From Planctomycetota bacterium (lineage in GTDB: Bacteria > Planctomycetota > SZUA-567 > JAFGNG01), in the NCBI GenBank assembly GCA_016927125.1, contig JAFGNG010000218.1, forward strand, positions 1 to 14,084: a stretch of 14,084 bases of DNA, read 5' to 3'. Positions 1 to 6,662 of this stretch are shown piece after piece. The notes under the pieces are model-generated. The model worked only from the letters and a program-made list of their open reading frames with translations. It did not search any database and was not told the origin of the DNA. Both the position numbers and the translations under genes were made by a program. Each line of letters opens with the position of its first letter. Position 1 is the stretch's first letter.

Positions 1-221
1 AAAAAAATATACCAGTGATAAAGAAACTGATGCCGGCTATACTGGTTAGGTTGTTGACGGAGTTTGCCTTTGCCGCCAATACCACGACGGTGGCAGAAGA
101 GGCATCGCTGAATTAAATCATGGTGTCTCCAAAATTTTGGGCCTTCTTTTTTTTAAATAGTGATATTTATAAGTGGGCTTCGACTTTGTAGAATGTTATG
201 GCTTTACACGGAGGAATTAAG

Positions 222-1085
222 ATGGTTAAGATGAGATGGGTTTTATTAACCGGGATAGTTTTAATGACGGGATACTCGGCAATCGCTGCGGAGGGCGCAA
301 CCAACCAGCGCGAGACCCCGTTGATTATTGACCATAACTGCACAGACATATCCAAGATCCCGGTCGCAGCAATCGAAAAGGCGAAGAAGGATTATAAGAT
401 CCTATATATGCACACCTCCCATGGCAGCCAGATCACCAGCGGCATGAAGGCCATGCAGTCGGAGCTTTATAATTTTAACGCGACCGGCGAAGGCGGCGCG
501 CTTTTTTATTACGAAACCTATGGCGACCTGGGTACTCGTGGCGATATGCGCTGGCGGGACGGGACGGATGATATGCCCGGGGTGAAATCGCTGCTGGAAG
601 GTGATTTAAAAGAATGCAACCTGCTGATTGTATCCTGGTGCGGCGGCTGCAGCAGAAATAACGAGGAAGGTGTTGCCGCTTATCTGGAAGCCATGGACAA
701 GCTGGAAAAGGAATTGGGGGTCACTGGCGTTTATATGACCGGGCACCTTGACGGTCGTGGCCCCAACAGCGTTCTGGAACGGGTCAATAACCAGATTCGA
801 GAGTACTGCAAGGCTAACAATAAGGTCCTCTTTGATTTCGCCGACATCGAGAGTTATGACCCCGATGGCAATGAGTTCTTTACCCATAACGGCTCTGATG
901 GCTGCGCTTACTATACCCTCCAAAGCGAGCGCAGGAACTGGGCGGAGGAATGGATAGCGCGTCACCCCGACCATGATATTCCATTGCCGGCAACAGCTTC
1001 GCACACGCATCCCTTGAACGCAGCCATGAAAGGCAGAGCTTTCTGGTGGATGATGGCCAGGCTCGCCGGCTGGGATGGCAAATAG
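222..1085 (+). CDS. Exported protein of unknown function, possibly SGNH-hydrolase-like
   Basis: I do not recognise a named family. The protein is 287 aa. Residues 1-23 look like a signal peptide: basic start, hydrophobic stretch, small residues before AEGA, so it is probably exported. The ATG at 222 is chosen because GGAGG (210-214) lies 7 bases upstream; the in-frame ATG at 198 has no such site and would spoil the signal peptide. The mature part alternates strand-like blocks with small polar turns: ILYMHTSHGSQITSG (60-74), LLIVSWCGGC (134-143), VYMTGHLDGRGPN (170-182), VLFDFADIESYDPDG (202-216) and a C-terminal SHTHPLN followed by an aromatic helix (260-284). Ser/Gly, Gly, Asn and a late His in this order recall SGNH hydrolases, but this is inference; catalytic residues are not proven. 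Several cysteines (C40, C132, C140, C143, C196, C228) could form disulfides after export. It is followed by 215 bases without a gene before the next rightward gene. Confidence 0.8.
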   Translation: MVKMRWVLLTGIVLMTGYSAIAAEGATNQRETPLIIDHNCTDISKIPVAAIEKAKKDYKILYMHTSHGSQITSGMKAMQSELYNFNATGEGGALFYYETYGDLGTRGDMRWRDGTDDMPGVKSLLEGDLKECNLLIVSWCGGCSRNNEEGVAAYLEAMDKLEKELGVTGVYMTGHLDGRGPNSVLERVNNQIREYCKANNKVLFDFADIESYDPDGNEFFTHNGSDGCAYYTLQSERRNWAEEWIARHPDHDIPLPATASHTHPLNAAMKGRAFWWMMARLAGWDGK

Positions 1086-1300
1086 AAAAACCGGCAAATT
1101 TAATAACATTGCTATTTATCTGCGATAGTTTTTATCTTTGTATGTTTGATGTGTGTGTTTTCTAGTTAGGTTAAGGTTATTGCTAAAAGTGCAGCATTAA
1201 ATAATCAGTTGGTTATTGATATCACTATATCTTGTGTAACTGTAGAGTAGTGCATCTTGTTTGGTGTAATCATTATTTAGTGGAAGGAAAGGTGCAAGAT

Positions 1301-2404
1301 ATGTGGAAGACAATATTGCTGGCTAGTGTTATATTGGTTTGTATGTCAGGAGTAACCATTGGCGGCGAACCACAGCCTTTATCTATTAATAACGGGGAAG
1401 TTGTAATATCCGGCGGTTTCTACGATACGGTTAAGATCGGCGTGGGAGAGGATAATCAGCCGCAAAGCGGAATTGCGACGGTAGCGGCCGATTCCGCGGT
1501 TAAAGTTAATGGTGATCTTAAAATCGGTATTGGTGACCGATGCCATGGCAGTTTACTGATGGCAGAAAATATTGATGTTGCTGTCGAGGGCGACGTTTGC
1601 CTGGGCCAGGGCGAAAATGGGAGCGCGGCACTAATTGTGAAAGACGGCGGTCACCTCACCATCAAGGGAAATTTCGGCTATGACGGGGTAAACAAAGATG
1701 CTTCGGCAGGCGGCAGATCAGAGGTTGTCATTGCCGACCAGAGTAGTTTGCGCGTCGATGGCAGCCTGGTGGTTGGCGGGGTTGATGCGGGTTCTGGGCT
1801 CCACACATTCGTACAGTCGGGCAATACCTATGTGGATACCGCCCAGGTTATTCTGGTAGGACATCATCCGGAAAGCAGCGGCAGCTATACCATCTCCGGC
1901 GGTTCCCTGATTTCCCCACGCATGGAATTCGGCCAGAATGGCGGCAAGGCCATGTTTCATGTCAACGGTTCAGAAATTGATGAAATTCGTGCCGTCACCA
2001 TTCGTTTCTATAAAAACAGCACGGCGAAATTTACCATCGACAAAAATGGAATCACCATGATTACTGCCCAAACCAGGGTTCACATTCCGGATGATCCCCT
2101 GCAATCAAAGCTTTATTTCTTCTCCGGGTGTATCTTTGACCTGGGCTTTGACTCACCGGAGACGGAAGCGGCGGTCGCGACCCTCCCGATGGACGATCCC
2201 GGCCGCTGTTATGATCTGGCCCGGGCGAGCGCACCTGGTTATCTGCGCTGGCAAAAGGAAGATGATTTTGTCGACCACGGTGTGCCGACACATTATGGGC
2301 CGGCCTTAGCGCCGGGGGATGCCGGGCTTTGGGTGCTGCAGGAAAAGGAAAGCGATAAAGCCGTCCTCCAGGCGAAGTATCTCGGCACGGCTGAGGCCAA
2401 ATAA
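1301..2404 (+). CDS. Exported beta-solenoid-like protein, paralogue 1
   Basis: A 367 aa protein of unknown function. Residues 1-22 form a signal peptide (MWKTILLASVILVCMSG, then small residues). The start at 1301 is preferred because GGAAAGG lies 8 bases upstream; the reading frame extends back to 1232 but that extension has no ribosome site and would bury the signal. From about 25 to 240 the chain is built of irregular repeats of 20-30 residues of the type VNGDLKIGIG, VEGDVCLGQG, IKGNFGYDG, VDGSLVVGG, YTISGGS; this is typical of right-handed beta-helix or solenoid proteins found outside the cell. Residues 269-360 form a separate, strongly conserved block (LGFDSP, MDDPGRC, APGYLRWQ, DAGLWV) shared with the next gene. 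No PEP-CTERM, LPXTG or autotransporter barrel is visible, so the anchoring mode is unknown. The following gene is a paralogue 149 bases downstream, probably from tandem duplication. Confidence 0.82.
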   Translation: MWKTILLASVILVCMSGVTIGGEPQPLSINNGEVVISGGFYDTVKIGVGEDNQPQSGIATVAADSAVKVNGDLKIGIGDRCHGSLLMAENIDVAVEGDVCLGQGENGSAALIVKDGGHLTIKGNFGYDGVNKDASAGGRSEVVIADQSSLRVDGSLVVGGVDAGSGLHTFVQSGNTYVDTAQVILVGHHPESSGSYTISGGSLISPRMEFGQNGGKAMFHVNGSEIDEIRAVTIRFYKNSTAKFTIDKNGITMITAQTRVHIPDDPLQSKLYFFSGCIFDLGFDSPETEAAVATLPMDDPGRCYDLARASAPGYLRWQKEDDFVDHGVPTHYGPALAPGDAGLWVLQEKESDKAVLQAKYLGTAEAK

Positions 2405-2553
2405 GACGGCTCTTTTTGCATGGATGGGTGTAAGCGCAAGCAATAAAATCATCTGCACTTCTAATTAATAATATAGAACTAAGTTGGATAGCTGTAATTG
2501 CAAGTTTGAAGTTTAGCCAACCGATATAGCTGACAAAACGAAAGGCACAAAAT

Positions 2554-3654
2554 ATGTGGAAGAATCTTTTGTTAACGCTTACTGTTCTGGCTTGTATGGC
2601 CGGAATGACTTTCGGGGCTGAAGCCCAGTCGTTATTAATTAATCAAGCTGATGTGATAATTGCCGGCGGCTCCTATGAGTCGATTGAAATCGGTGTTGCC
2701 AAGGATAGCAAGGCTGAGATTGGAAGTGCGGTGATCCCGGATAATACGGCGGTTAATATCCTTGGGGATCTTGAAATCGGCTCCGGCAAGGGATGCCAGG
2801 GCTCGCTGGTGATTGACGGCAACATCGGGGTCAATGTCGACGGCGATTTGCTCCTGGGCCGGAAGGAAAATAAGTCCGCCAAACTGGTGATGAAAGACAA
2901 TGCCCGTCTCTGCGTCAGGGGGCATTTCGGCTATGACCAGGTAGGCAAGGATGGACCCAAGAACGGCGAATCCGAGGTTATTATCGCTGACCAGGCGCAG
3001 TTGCGGGTTGATGGCAGCCTCTTGGTTGGCGGCTATGATACCGGCTCCGGGCCGTGCAAAATTGTGCAGTCAGGCGATACCTTTGTGGATTCTGGCTCCG
3101 TCCTCCTGATTGCCACCAATCCGGTAGGCATCGGCAGTTACATCATCTCAGGCGGTGTCTTAGAAGTACCACGCATTGAAGTCGGCGAAGGCTCCGGTAA
3201 GGCCACGCTTCATATCATCGGCTCCAAGATCAAAAGAATCCGCGCCGAAACTGTCCGTTTCCATGAAAACAGCGTCGCTAGATTCACCATTGATAAAGGC
3301 GGCATTACCATGATGCTGGTGGAATCTCCGCATAATATTCCTGACGATCCCTCACAATCAAAGCTTTATATCTTCTCCGGCTGTGTTTTTGACCTGGGCT
3401 TTGACTCACCGGCGACGGAAGCGGCGATCGCGGCCCTGCCGATGGATGATCCCGGCCGCTGTTTTGATCTGGCCAGGGCGAGCGCACCTGGTTATCTGCG
3501 CTGGCAGAAGTCCGACTTCTATGTAGATCACGGCGTACCGAGACATTTCGAGCCGACCTTGTCTCCAGAAGATGCCGGACTTTGGGTAATACAGGAAAAG
3601 GAAAGCAATAAAGCCATCCTCCAAGCCAAGTATATTGGCAAAGTGGATAATTAG
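2554..3654 (+). CDS. Exported beta-solenoid-like protein, paralogue 2
   Basis: A 366 aa protein with the same layout as its upstream neighbour: signal peptide (1-22, MWKNLLLTLTVLACMAG), glycine-rich solenoid-like repeats (about 25-240; ILGDLEIGSG, VDGDLLLGR, VRGHFGYD, VDGSLLVGG, YIISGGV), then the shared C-terminal block at 269-360. By hand alignment 74 of 92 residues of that block match paralogue 1, while the N-terminal half is much less alike. The start is supported by AAAGG (2541-2545) 8 bases upstream. No transmembrane segment or sorting signal is seen at the C-terminus, so it is likely released or held by other surface components. I see no convincing terminator straight after the stop; a CCATG/CATGG dyad (3679-3716) followed by six T at 3727-3732 is weak. 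Function is unknown; a surface or extracellular structural or binding role is inference from the fold type only. Confidence 0.82.
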   Translation: MWKNLLLTLTVLACMAGMTFGAEAQSLLINQADVIIAGGSYESIEIGVAKDSKAEIGSAVIPDNTAVNILGDLEIGSGKGCQGSLVIDGNIGVNVDGDLLLGRKENKSAKLVMKDNARLCVRGHFGYDQVGKDGPKNGESEVIIADQAQLRVDGSLLVGGYDTGSGPCKIVQSGDTFVDSGSVLLIATNPVGIGSYIISGGVLEVPRIEVGEGSGKATLHIIGSKIKRIRAETVRFHENSVARFTIDKGGITMMLVESPHNIPDDPSQSKLYIFSGCVFDLGFDSPATEAAIAALPMDDPGRCFDLARASAPGYLRWQKSDFYVDHGVPRHFEPTLSPEDAGLWVIQEKESNKAILQAKYIGKVDN

Positions 3655-3789
3655 GCCATTCATATAGATTGTTTTTCGCCATGTGCTAACCGTAGCTCTG
3701 GTTGTGCCAATCATGGATTCCTGAGATTTTTTAATCACAGGGATAGATATAATTGGCGCCATCTTTTTTCCGGCAAAAAAATTATTAAG
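3655..3789 (-). pseudogene. Possible remnant of a Crp/Fnr-family regulator C-terminus
   Basis: The minus strand reads PVIKKSQESMIGTTRATVS over 3685-3741. This resembles the start of the winged-helix DNA-binding domain of Crp/Fnr proteins, where the usual pattern is isoleucine-proline, SQE, LA, then MIGTTR and V. The SQE and MIGTTR pieces are joined with about three residues missing, and the later recognition helix is shortened before YMNGLI. Upstream residues FFAGKK and PII fit loosely with the linker of such proteins. Nothing upstream matches a cyclic-nucleotide domain, and the frame runs into the antisense of the neighbouring gene. It would be a decayed fragment. Chance similarity is a real alternative. 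Confidence 0.25.
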
Positions 3790-3947
3790 ACTTGTAAACT
3801 TGCGCGCTTTCGAGAGTTCAGAAGGGATTTTGGCGGGTACAAGTCCTGCGATGGAATTCCGTAAATGGGCGGCTTGCAGAGAATCTTGTGTAGTGGCCTT
3901 CCTTGTAAAAGGTCTTGCTGCATAGGGATATAAGGGAAGTCCTGCCC

Positions 3948-3986
3948 CACAAAACAAAACACCCCGGACATCTCTGTCCAGGGCGT
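3948..3986 (-). terminator. Rho-independent terminator on the minus strand
   Basis: On the minus strand ACGCCCTGGACA pairs with TGTCCGGGGTGT, giving a 12-bp stem with two G-U wobbles and a GAGA tetraloop (plus-strand arms 3959-3970 and 3975-3986). The transcript then continues as TTTGTTTTGTG, a U-rich tail. The first leftward gene upstream of it is the exported-protein gene ending at 4360, so it would end that transcript after a roughly 370-nt 3' region. The read-out on the plus strand lacks a T-run, which supports the minus orientation. Confidence 0.55.
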
Positions 3987-4092
3987 TTAGATCATCGAGA
4001 GCATTCCCTTGTGGATCTTATTGGCTAACAATAACAGCAGTTCCAAGCAAAGAGTCGATCCGCTACTGCCGCGAGACCTTCGCAGGGAATAA

Positions 4093-4195
4093 AAAACTGG
4101 TGGTCCACTTGTTACCGGATGCAAACCGACTCTATGTCCTGTAATGTCAAAATCTATAACCATCACGCATAAAAGTACTTGCTACCACAGGACTC
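4093..4195. repeat. Dispersed direct repeat, copy A
   Basis: The first 41 bases (4093-4133) match 5360-5400 in 36 positions by hand alignment, including GGTGGTCC, GTTACCGG and CAAACCGACTCT. A second shared piece follows: TACCACAGGACT at 4183-4194 against TACCGCAGGACT at 5441-5452. The middle is more diverged, with CCTGTAA and TGTCAA common to both. Both copies are in the same orientation and bracket the exported-protein gene at 4360-5163. I do not recognise the element. Confidence 0.6.
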
Positions 4196-4243
4196 GTTTT
4201 TTCACGTATCCTGCAATTTTCGAGAGTTTGGGGTGGTTTCGCT

Positions 4244-4339
4244 GGTGGCAACGATTGCTTGCAATCGGTGCGAGCGATAGCGAGATGAAGGTCAGAGAAA
4301 ATTAATTTCTATCCCGGCTTCAATGAGTGTTGCGCCACC
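4244..4339. other. Dyad-rich block, possible structured RNA
   Basis: The block opens with GGTGGCAAC (4244-4252) and closes with GTTGCGCCACC (4329-4339), which pair over nine positions around a two-base bulge. Inside are a perfect palindrome CGATTGC-TT-GCAATCG (4252-4267; its first base overlaps the outer arm) and a nested pair TGAAG/CTTCA (4286-4290, 4318-4322) around AGAAA/TTTCT (4296-4310). It lies just after the stop codon of the leftward gene and before the terminator near 3950, so it would be in that gene's 3' untranslated RNA. The short inner stems could be chance; no known RNA family is recognised. Confidence 0.3.
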
Positions 4340-4359
4340 CCCGTCGTACTTTTTTATTA

Positions 4360-5163
4360 TTACTTGGGCTCCCCTAGCAGGGTGATGTTGTTGAGGCTGA
4401 AAGTCACGACATACTCCTTGATATTAATATACCGCTCCACCACGATCTTGGCCTTGGCCGGCAGGGGTTCTTCGGAATAGTAGTTAAGCGTCAGGTCTTC
4501 GCCAAACTGGCAATACCCCACCTGGCTGACCTTCAGCTCCTCGCCATTGGGATCAACAAAGGAGAGGGCTTTGATCTCATCCAGGGAAACCTTCATATTG
4601 ATTTCTAATTCTGACTCTTGCCCTTGGTTGCTTACCCTCGCAATCTCGGCGCCCAGGTTCTCCCCCTTGGCGCCTGCCTTCAGTTCCAGTTCACCGAGGC
4701 TGATCTTCTCGGTTTCGGTAGAGACCAGGCAGACCACCTCGCCGGAGAGCTCTTTAATACCCTTGACCTCCTTCCCCGGCAGGTTCAGGCCAACCTGAAA
4801 GAGCGCGAGCTTTTTATCCTTCGATAAGGTCTGAAATTCCAGAAACCGGCGATACTCTTCCGCCGGCAGGAGGTTCTCGCCGTTATCCGCAATCGCCTTG
4901 CTGAGCTTGCCTTCCTTCAAGGCCAAGGCCTTGCCTGGAAGCTCGCCAATCAGAGAGAGATAATAACCTTGATCATAATTGAAGGGGCGAACCTCGTTCT
5001 CGCTATCGGATTCGGAAATCAGCCGCACCCCGCCTACGCGCACGCTTCGAAAGCTCCTCTCCGCGGTTGGCGAGCCCGCGGCCTCGCCGGCATCGGCGGT
5101 CCCGGCTAATCCCGTCAGTGCAATCGTCAAACTCAACCCCAGAGCCAGATACGTTGTCTTCAT
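4360..5163 (-). CDS. Exported protein of unknown function
   Basis: A 267 aa protein not matched to a named family. The start at 5163 is favoured by GGGAGG (plus-strand CCTCCC, 5168-5173) 4 bases upstream and because it begins directly with a signal peptide (MKTTYLALGLSLTIALTGLA, then GTADA, cleavage near residue 25). The frame extends upstream to 5247 but without ribosome site or sense. The mature protein is rich in Glu, Lys and Leu with alternating strand-like segments: VRVGGVRLIS (41-50), GYYLSLIGELPGKAL (66-80), LFQVGLNLPGKEVKG (121-135), LSGEVVCLV (139-147), LEINMKVSL (186-194), YVVTFSLNNITLLG (251-264). This suggests a beta-sandwich, probably periplasmic; the middle LPGK..KGIKELSGEV stretch looks like a folded core domain. 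A promoter candidate lies at 5278-5305, so it is probably transcribed alone. It sits between two copies of a direct repeat. Confidence 0.78.
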   Translation of the reverse strand: MKTTYLALGLSLTIALTGLAGTADAGEAAGSPTAERSFRSVRVGGVRLISESDSENEVRPFNYDQGYYLSLIGELPGKALALKEGKLSKAIADNGENLLPAEEYRRFLEFQTLSKDKKLALFQVGLNLPGKEVKGIKELSGEVVCLVSTETEKISLGELELKAGAKGENLGAEIARVSNQGQESELEINMKVSLDEIKALSFVDPNGEELKVSQVGYCQFGEDLTLNYYSEEPLPAKAKIVVERYINIKEYVVTFSLNNITLLGEPK

Positions 5164-5277
5164 AATGCCTCCCAAAATGTAATTAAACCTGAGAACTCCT
5201 GAACCCACTCTCATCTGTACAGGCCATAGCCATAAGTATCCATCCATTACTACGGCATTTGACCCGCACCTGGTAAC

Positions 5278-5305
5278 AGTATCACAGTTAATGAAACGGA
5301 GTCAA
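5278..5305 (-). promoter_or_regulatory. Sigma-70-like promoter for the exported-protein gene
   Basis: Read on the minus strand: TTGACT (plus 5300-5305) as -35, a 16-base spacer, then GATACT (plus 5278-5283) as -10, directly preceded by TGT, which would make an extended -10. The start of transcription would be near 5270, leaving a leader of about 107 bases before the ATG at 5163. The -35 matches five of six consensus bases and the -10 four of six. Confidence 0.5.
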
Positions 5306-5645
5306 GGGGGTGGAGGTTATCCGGAGATATTCGGGGAGACGTATCCGAGGTGTGTGGTGAAAATTGGTGGTCCGCTCGTTACCGGCTTCAAACCGACTCT
5401 AAAAGTTATCAAACCTGTAAGGTTCTGTCAATTAGCCGGTTACCGCAGGACTACTTCCGCGCGGGTTTGATGCGGGGAACGAGTGCTATAGCAGTTAATT
5501 GAATTTAGAGGCTATGCTTCTGGCGCATTGTGTCCTGTAAGCAAGTTATCGGGGCCAACTGCGGAGGAGGCAGCCACCCCTAAAGTTTTCATTCATTTTA
5601 GGTAGGACACCCGCCAAAACCTAATTCTGTGCCCTTTCGCTGACG
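5306..5645. other. Gene-free stretch downstream of phoU
   Basis: These 340 bases separate the end of phoU from the promoter of the next leftward gene. They contain repeat copy B (5360-5453). A 10-mer TGTCCTGTAA at 5531-5540 is also found in repeat copy A at 4135-4144. A weak dyad CCTAAA/TTTAGG (5579-5602) with a 12-base loop follows phoU but lacks a U-tract, so I do not call it a terminator. I see no open reading frame of coding character here. Confidence 0.6.
5360..5453. repeat. Dispersed direct repeat, copy B
   Basis: Direct partner of the copy at 4093-4195 (36 of 41 bases identical at the left end, 11 of 12 in the TACCGCAGGACT block). In this copy the two ends also form an imperfect inverted repeat: GTCC..CG.TACCGGC near 5370 against GCCGGTTACCG..GGAC at 5435-5451, so the element could fold into a hairpin. 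In copy A the same pairing is eroded. This fits an old small mobile or palindromic element, but no family is recognised. Confidence 0.55.
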
Positions 5646-6308
5646 TTAGAAAAATTCCCCGCCATGTCGGATAATATTGCCTTCCACCATGTAAATAACA
5701 TCTTCGGCAATATTGCTGGCAAGATCGCCAATCCGTTCCAGGTTTCGCACTACGCCGTTAAGGGCAAATAAGCTTTTGACATTTTCCGAATTGTCTTTGA
5801 TAAGCGCAAAAATCTCTTCAGGCATTTCATGCTTCATTTGATCAACTTCGTCGTCCATGGCACAGACAGTACGGGCAAGTTCGGAGTCGAGGTTGATTAA
5901 GGAGTCCAATGCATTATGCAGCATTTTTTGTACACGTTTGAACATGGCCTGGAAATTGAAATTAATCGATACTTCTTCGCTATTACATAGATGCTGAACT
6001 TTATGGGCGATATTAACCGCCTGATCACCGATTCGTTCCAGGTCATTATTCATCTTTAAAACCGCGACGATAAACCGCAAATCGACTGCTACGGGTTGGT
6101 GAAGGGCAAGAATCTTCAGGCATTCCTCTTCCACCTCAACTTCCATCCCATCCACCTTCGAGTCCCGCTCGCAGACCTCTTCTGCTAATGCGGCGTCGCG
6201 ATTTTCTACTGCGCGAATGGCCAGTTGCAGGTTTTCCTCGACAACTGCGCTGAGTGCGAGCAATCTTTTTTTAAGCTTTTCCAGCTCATTTTGCAGAATA
6301 GATAACAT
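5646..6308 (-). CDS. phoU: Phosphate signalling protein PhoU
   Basis: A 220 aa protein of normal PhoU length. PhoU is an all-helical cytoplasmic protein that represses the PhoR kinase when phosphate is plentiful and modulates Pst uptake. Two three-helix repeats are visible, each with the family's metal-binding motif: NNDLERIGDQAVNIAH at 87-102 and RNLERIGDLASNIAEDV at 188-204. The ATG at 6308 has GAGG 8 bases upstream, overlapping the end of the preceding small gene. It is the last gene of the leftward pst cluster, 9 bases after the 114-aa gene, so it is surely co-transcribed. No clear terminator follows it. Confidence 0.97.
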   Translation of the reverse strand: MLSILQNELEKLKKRLLALSAVVEENLQLAIRAVENRDAALAEEVCERDSKVDGMEVEVEEECLKILALHQPVAVDLRFIVAVLKMNNDLERIGDQAVNIAHKVQHLCNSEEVSINFNFQAMFKRVQKMLHNALDSLINLDSELARTVCAMDDEVDQMKHEMPEEIFALIKDNSENVKSLFALNGVVRNLERIGDLASNIAEDVIYMVEGNIIRHGGEFF

Positions 6309-6317
6309 GATTAATCC

Positions 6318-6662
6318 TCAATCACTTGGTTTGCCAAGATCGGCGTAAATTATACATTCATTCGCACCATCAGTCAGCACAACTCCCTTTTTCTTTCGCT
6401 GTTCAAGCTCTGCGCTGTAATAGTCAAAATCATCCGGCAATTCATTGGCTAATTCAATTCGGCACCAGGGAATAATTCGCGTCCCACAATCACCTCTTGC
6501 GATATCTTTCGTCCGGCCAACATTCTTGCCAAAATGATAAGACCGTCCTTCAATAATAATTCTCGTGGGATTTTCATCAATTACACGTCCCACGATGAGG
6601 TGGTTTTTGGCATTCTCATAATCCTTAACCATCCGGATTTTCCATATCCTTTTTCTTTTCAT
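6318..6662 (-). CDS. Small protein of unknown function inside the pst operon
   Basis: A 114 aa soluble protein with no signal peptide or membrane segment; I do not recognise its family. It starts at 6662, overlapping the pstB stop by one base (TGATG), with GGGAG 8-9 bases upstream; phoU begins 9 bases after its stop. That packing, a good ribosome site and sensible composition make it a real gene. It begins with a very basic stretch (KRKRIWKIRMVK), then a strand-rich middle: HLIVGRVIDENPTRIIIEG (21-39), SYHFGKN, GTRIIPWCRIELANELP (60-76), and an acidic-to-basic tail. The short strands, turns and the IPW-x-x-I element suggest a small beta-barrel (Sm- or SH3-like), which could bind nucleic acid or another protein. 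This is inference. By location its job is likely tied to PstB, PhoU or the Pho response. Confidence 0.85.
   Translation of the reverse strand: MKRKRIWKIRMVKDYENAKNHLIVGRVIDENPTRIIIEGRSYHFGKNVGRTKDIARGDCGTRIIPWCRIELANELPDDFDYYSAELEQRKKKGVVLTDGANECIIYADLGKPSD

Noticed and set aside
2..49. Short peptide KYTSDKETDAGYTG in frame 2 at the left edge, faintly like the RHS core end.
   Set aside because: Only 14 residues, a key tyrosine-rich ending is missing and no upstream sequence is available; probably chance.
3720..3741. Inverted repeat CCTGAGATT-TTTT-AATCACAGG, considered as a terminator or Crp binding site.
   Set aside because: No T-run follows the stem on the plus strand, the T stretch is in the loop, and the half-site spacing (8 instead of 6) does not fit a Crp site.
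3406..3957. Open frame of 183 codons on the minus strand.
   Set aside because: Its 3' half is antisense to the conserved end of the exported-protein gene, it has no ribosome site, and the terminator hairpin lies just upstream of its ATG. Only the short Crp-like stretch seemed worth noting.
4051..4133. AGAGTCG/CGACTCT inverted pair 76 bases apart, considered as ends of an insertion element.
   Set aside because: Only 7 bases, no flanking target duplication and no transposase between.
5164..5247. Earlier start for the exported-protein gene.
   Set aside because: Would put 28 residues before a clear signal peptide and skip a strong GGGAGG site.
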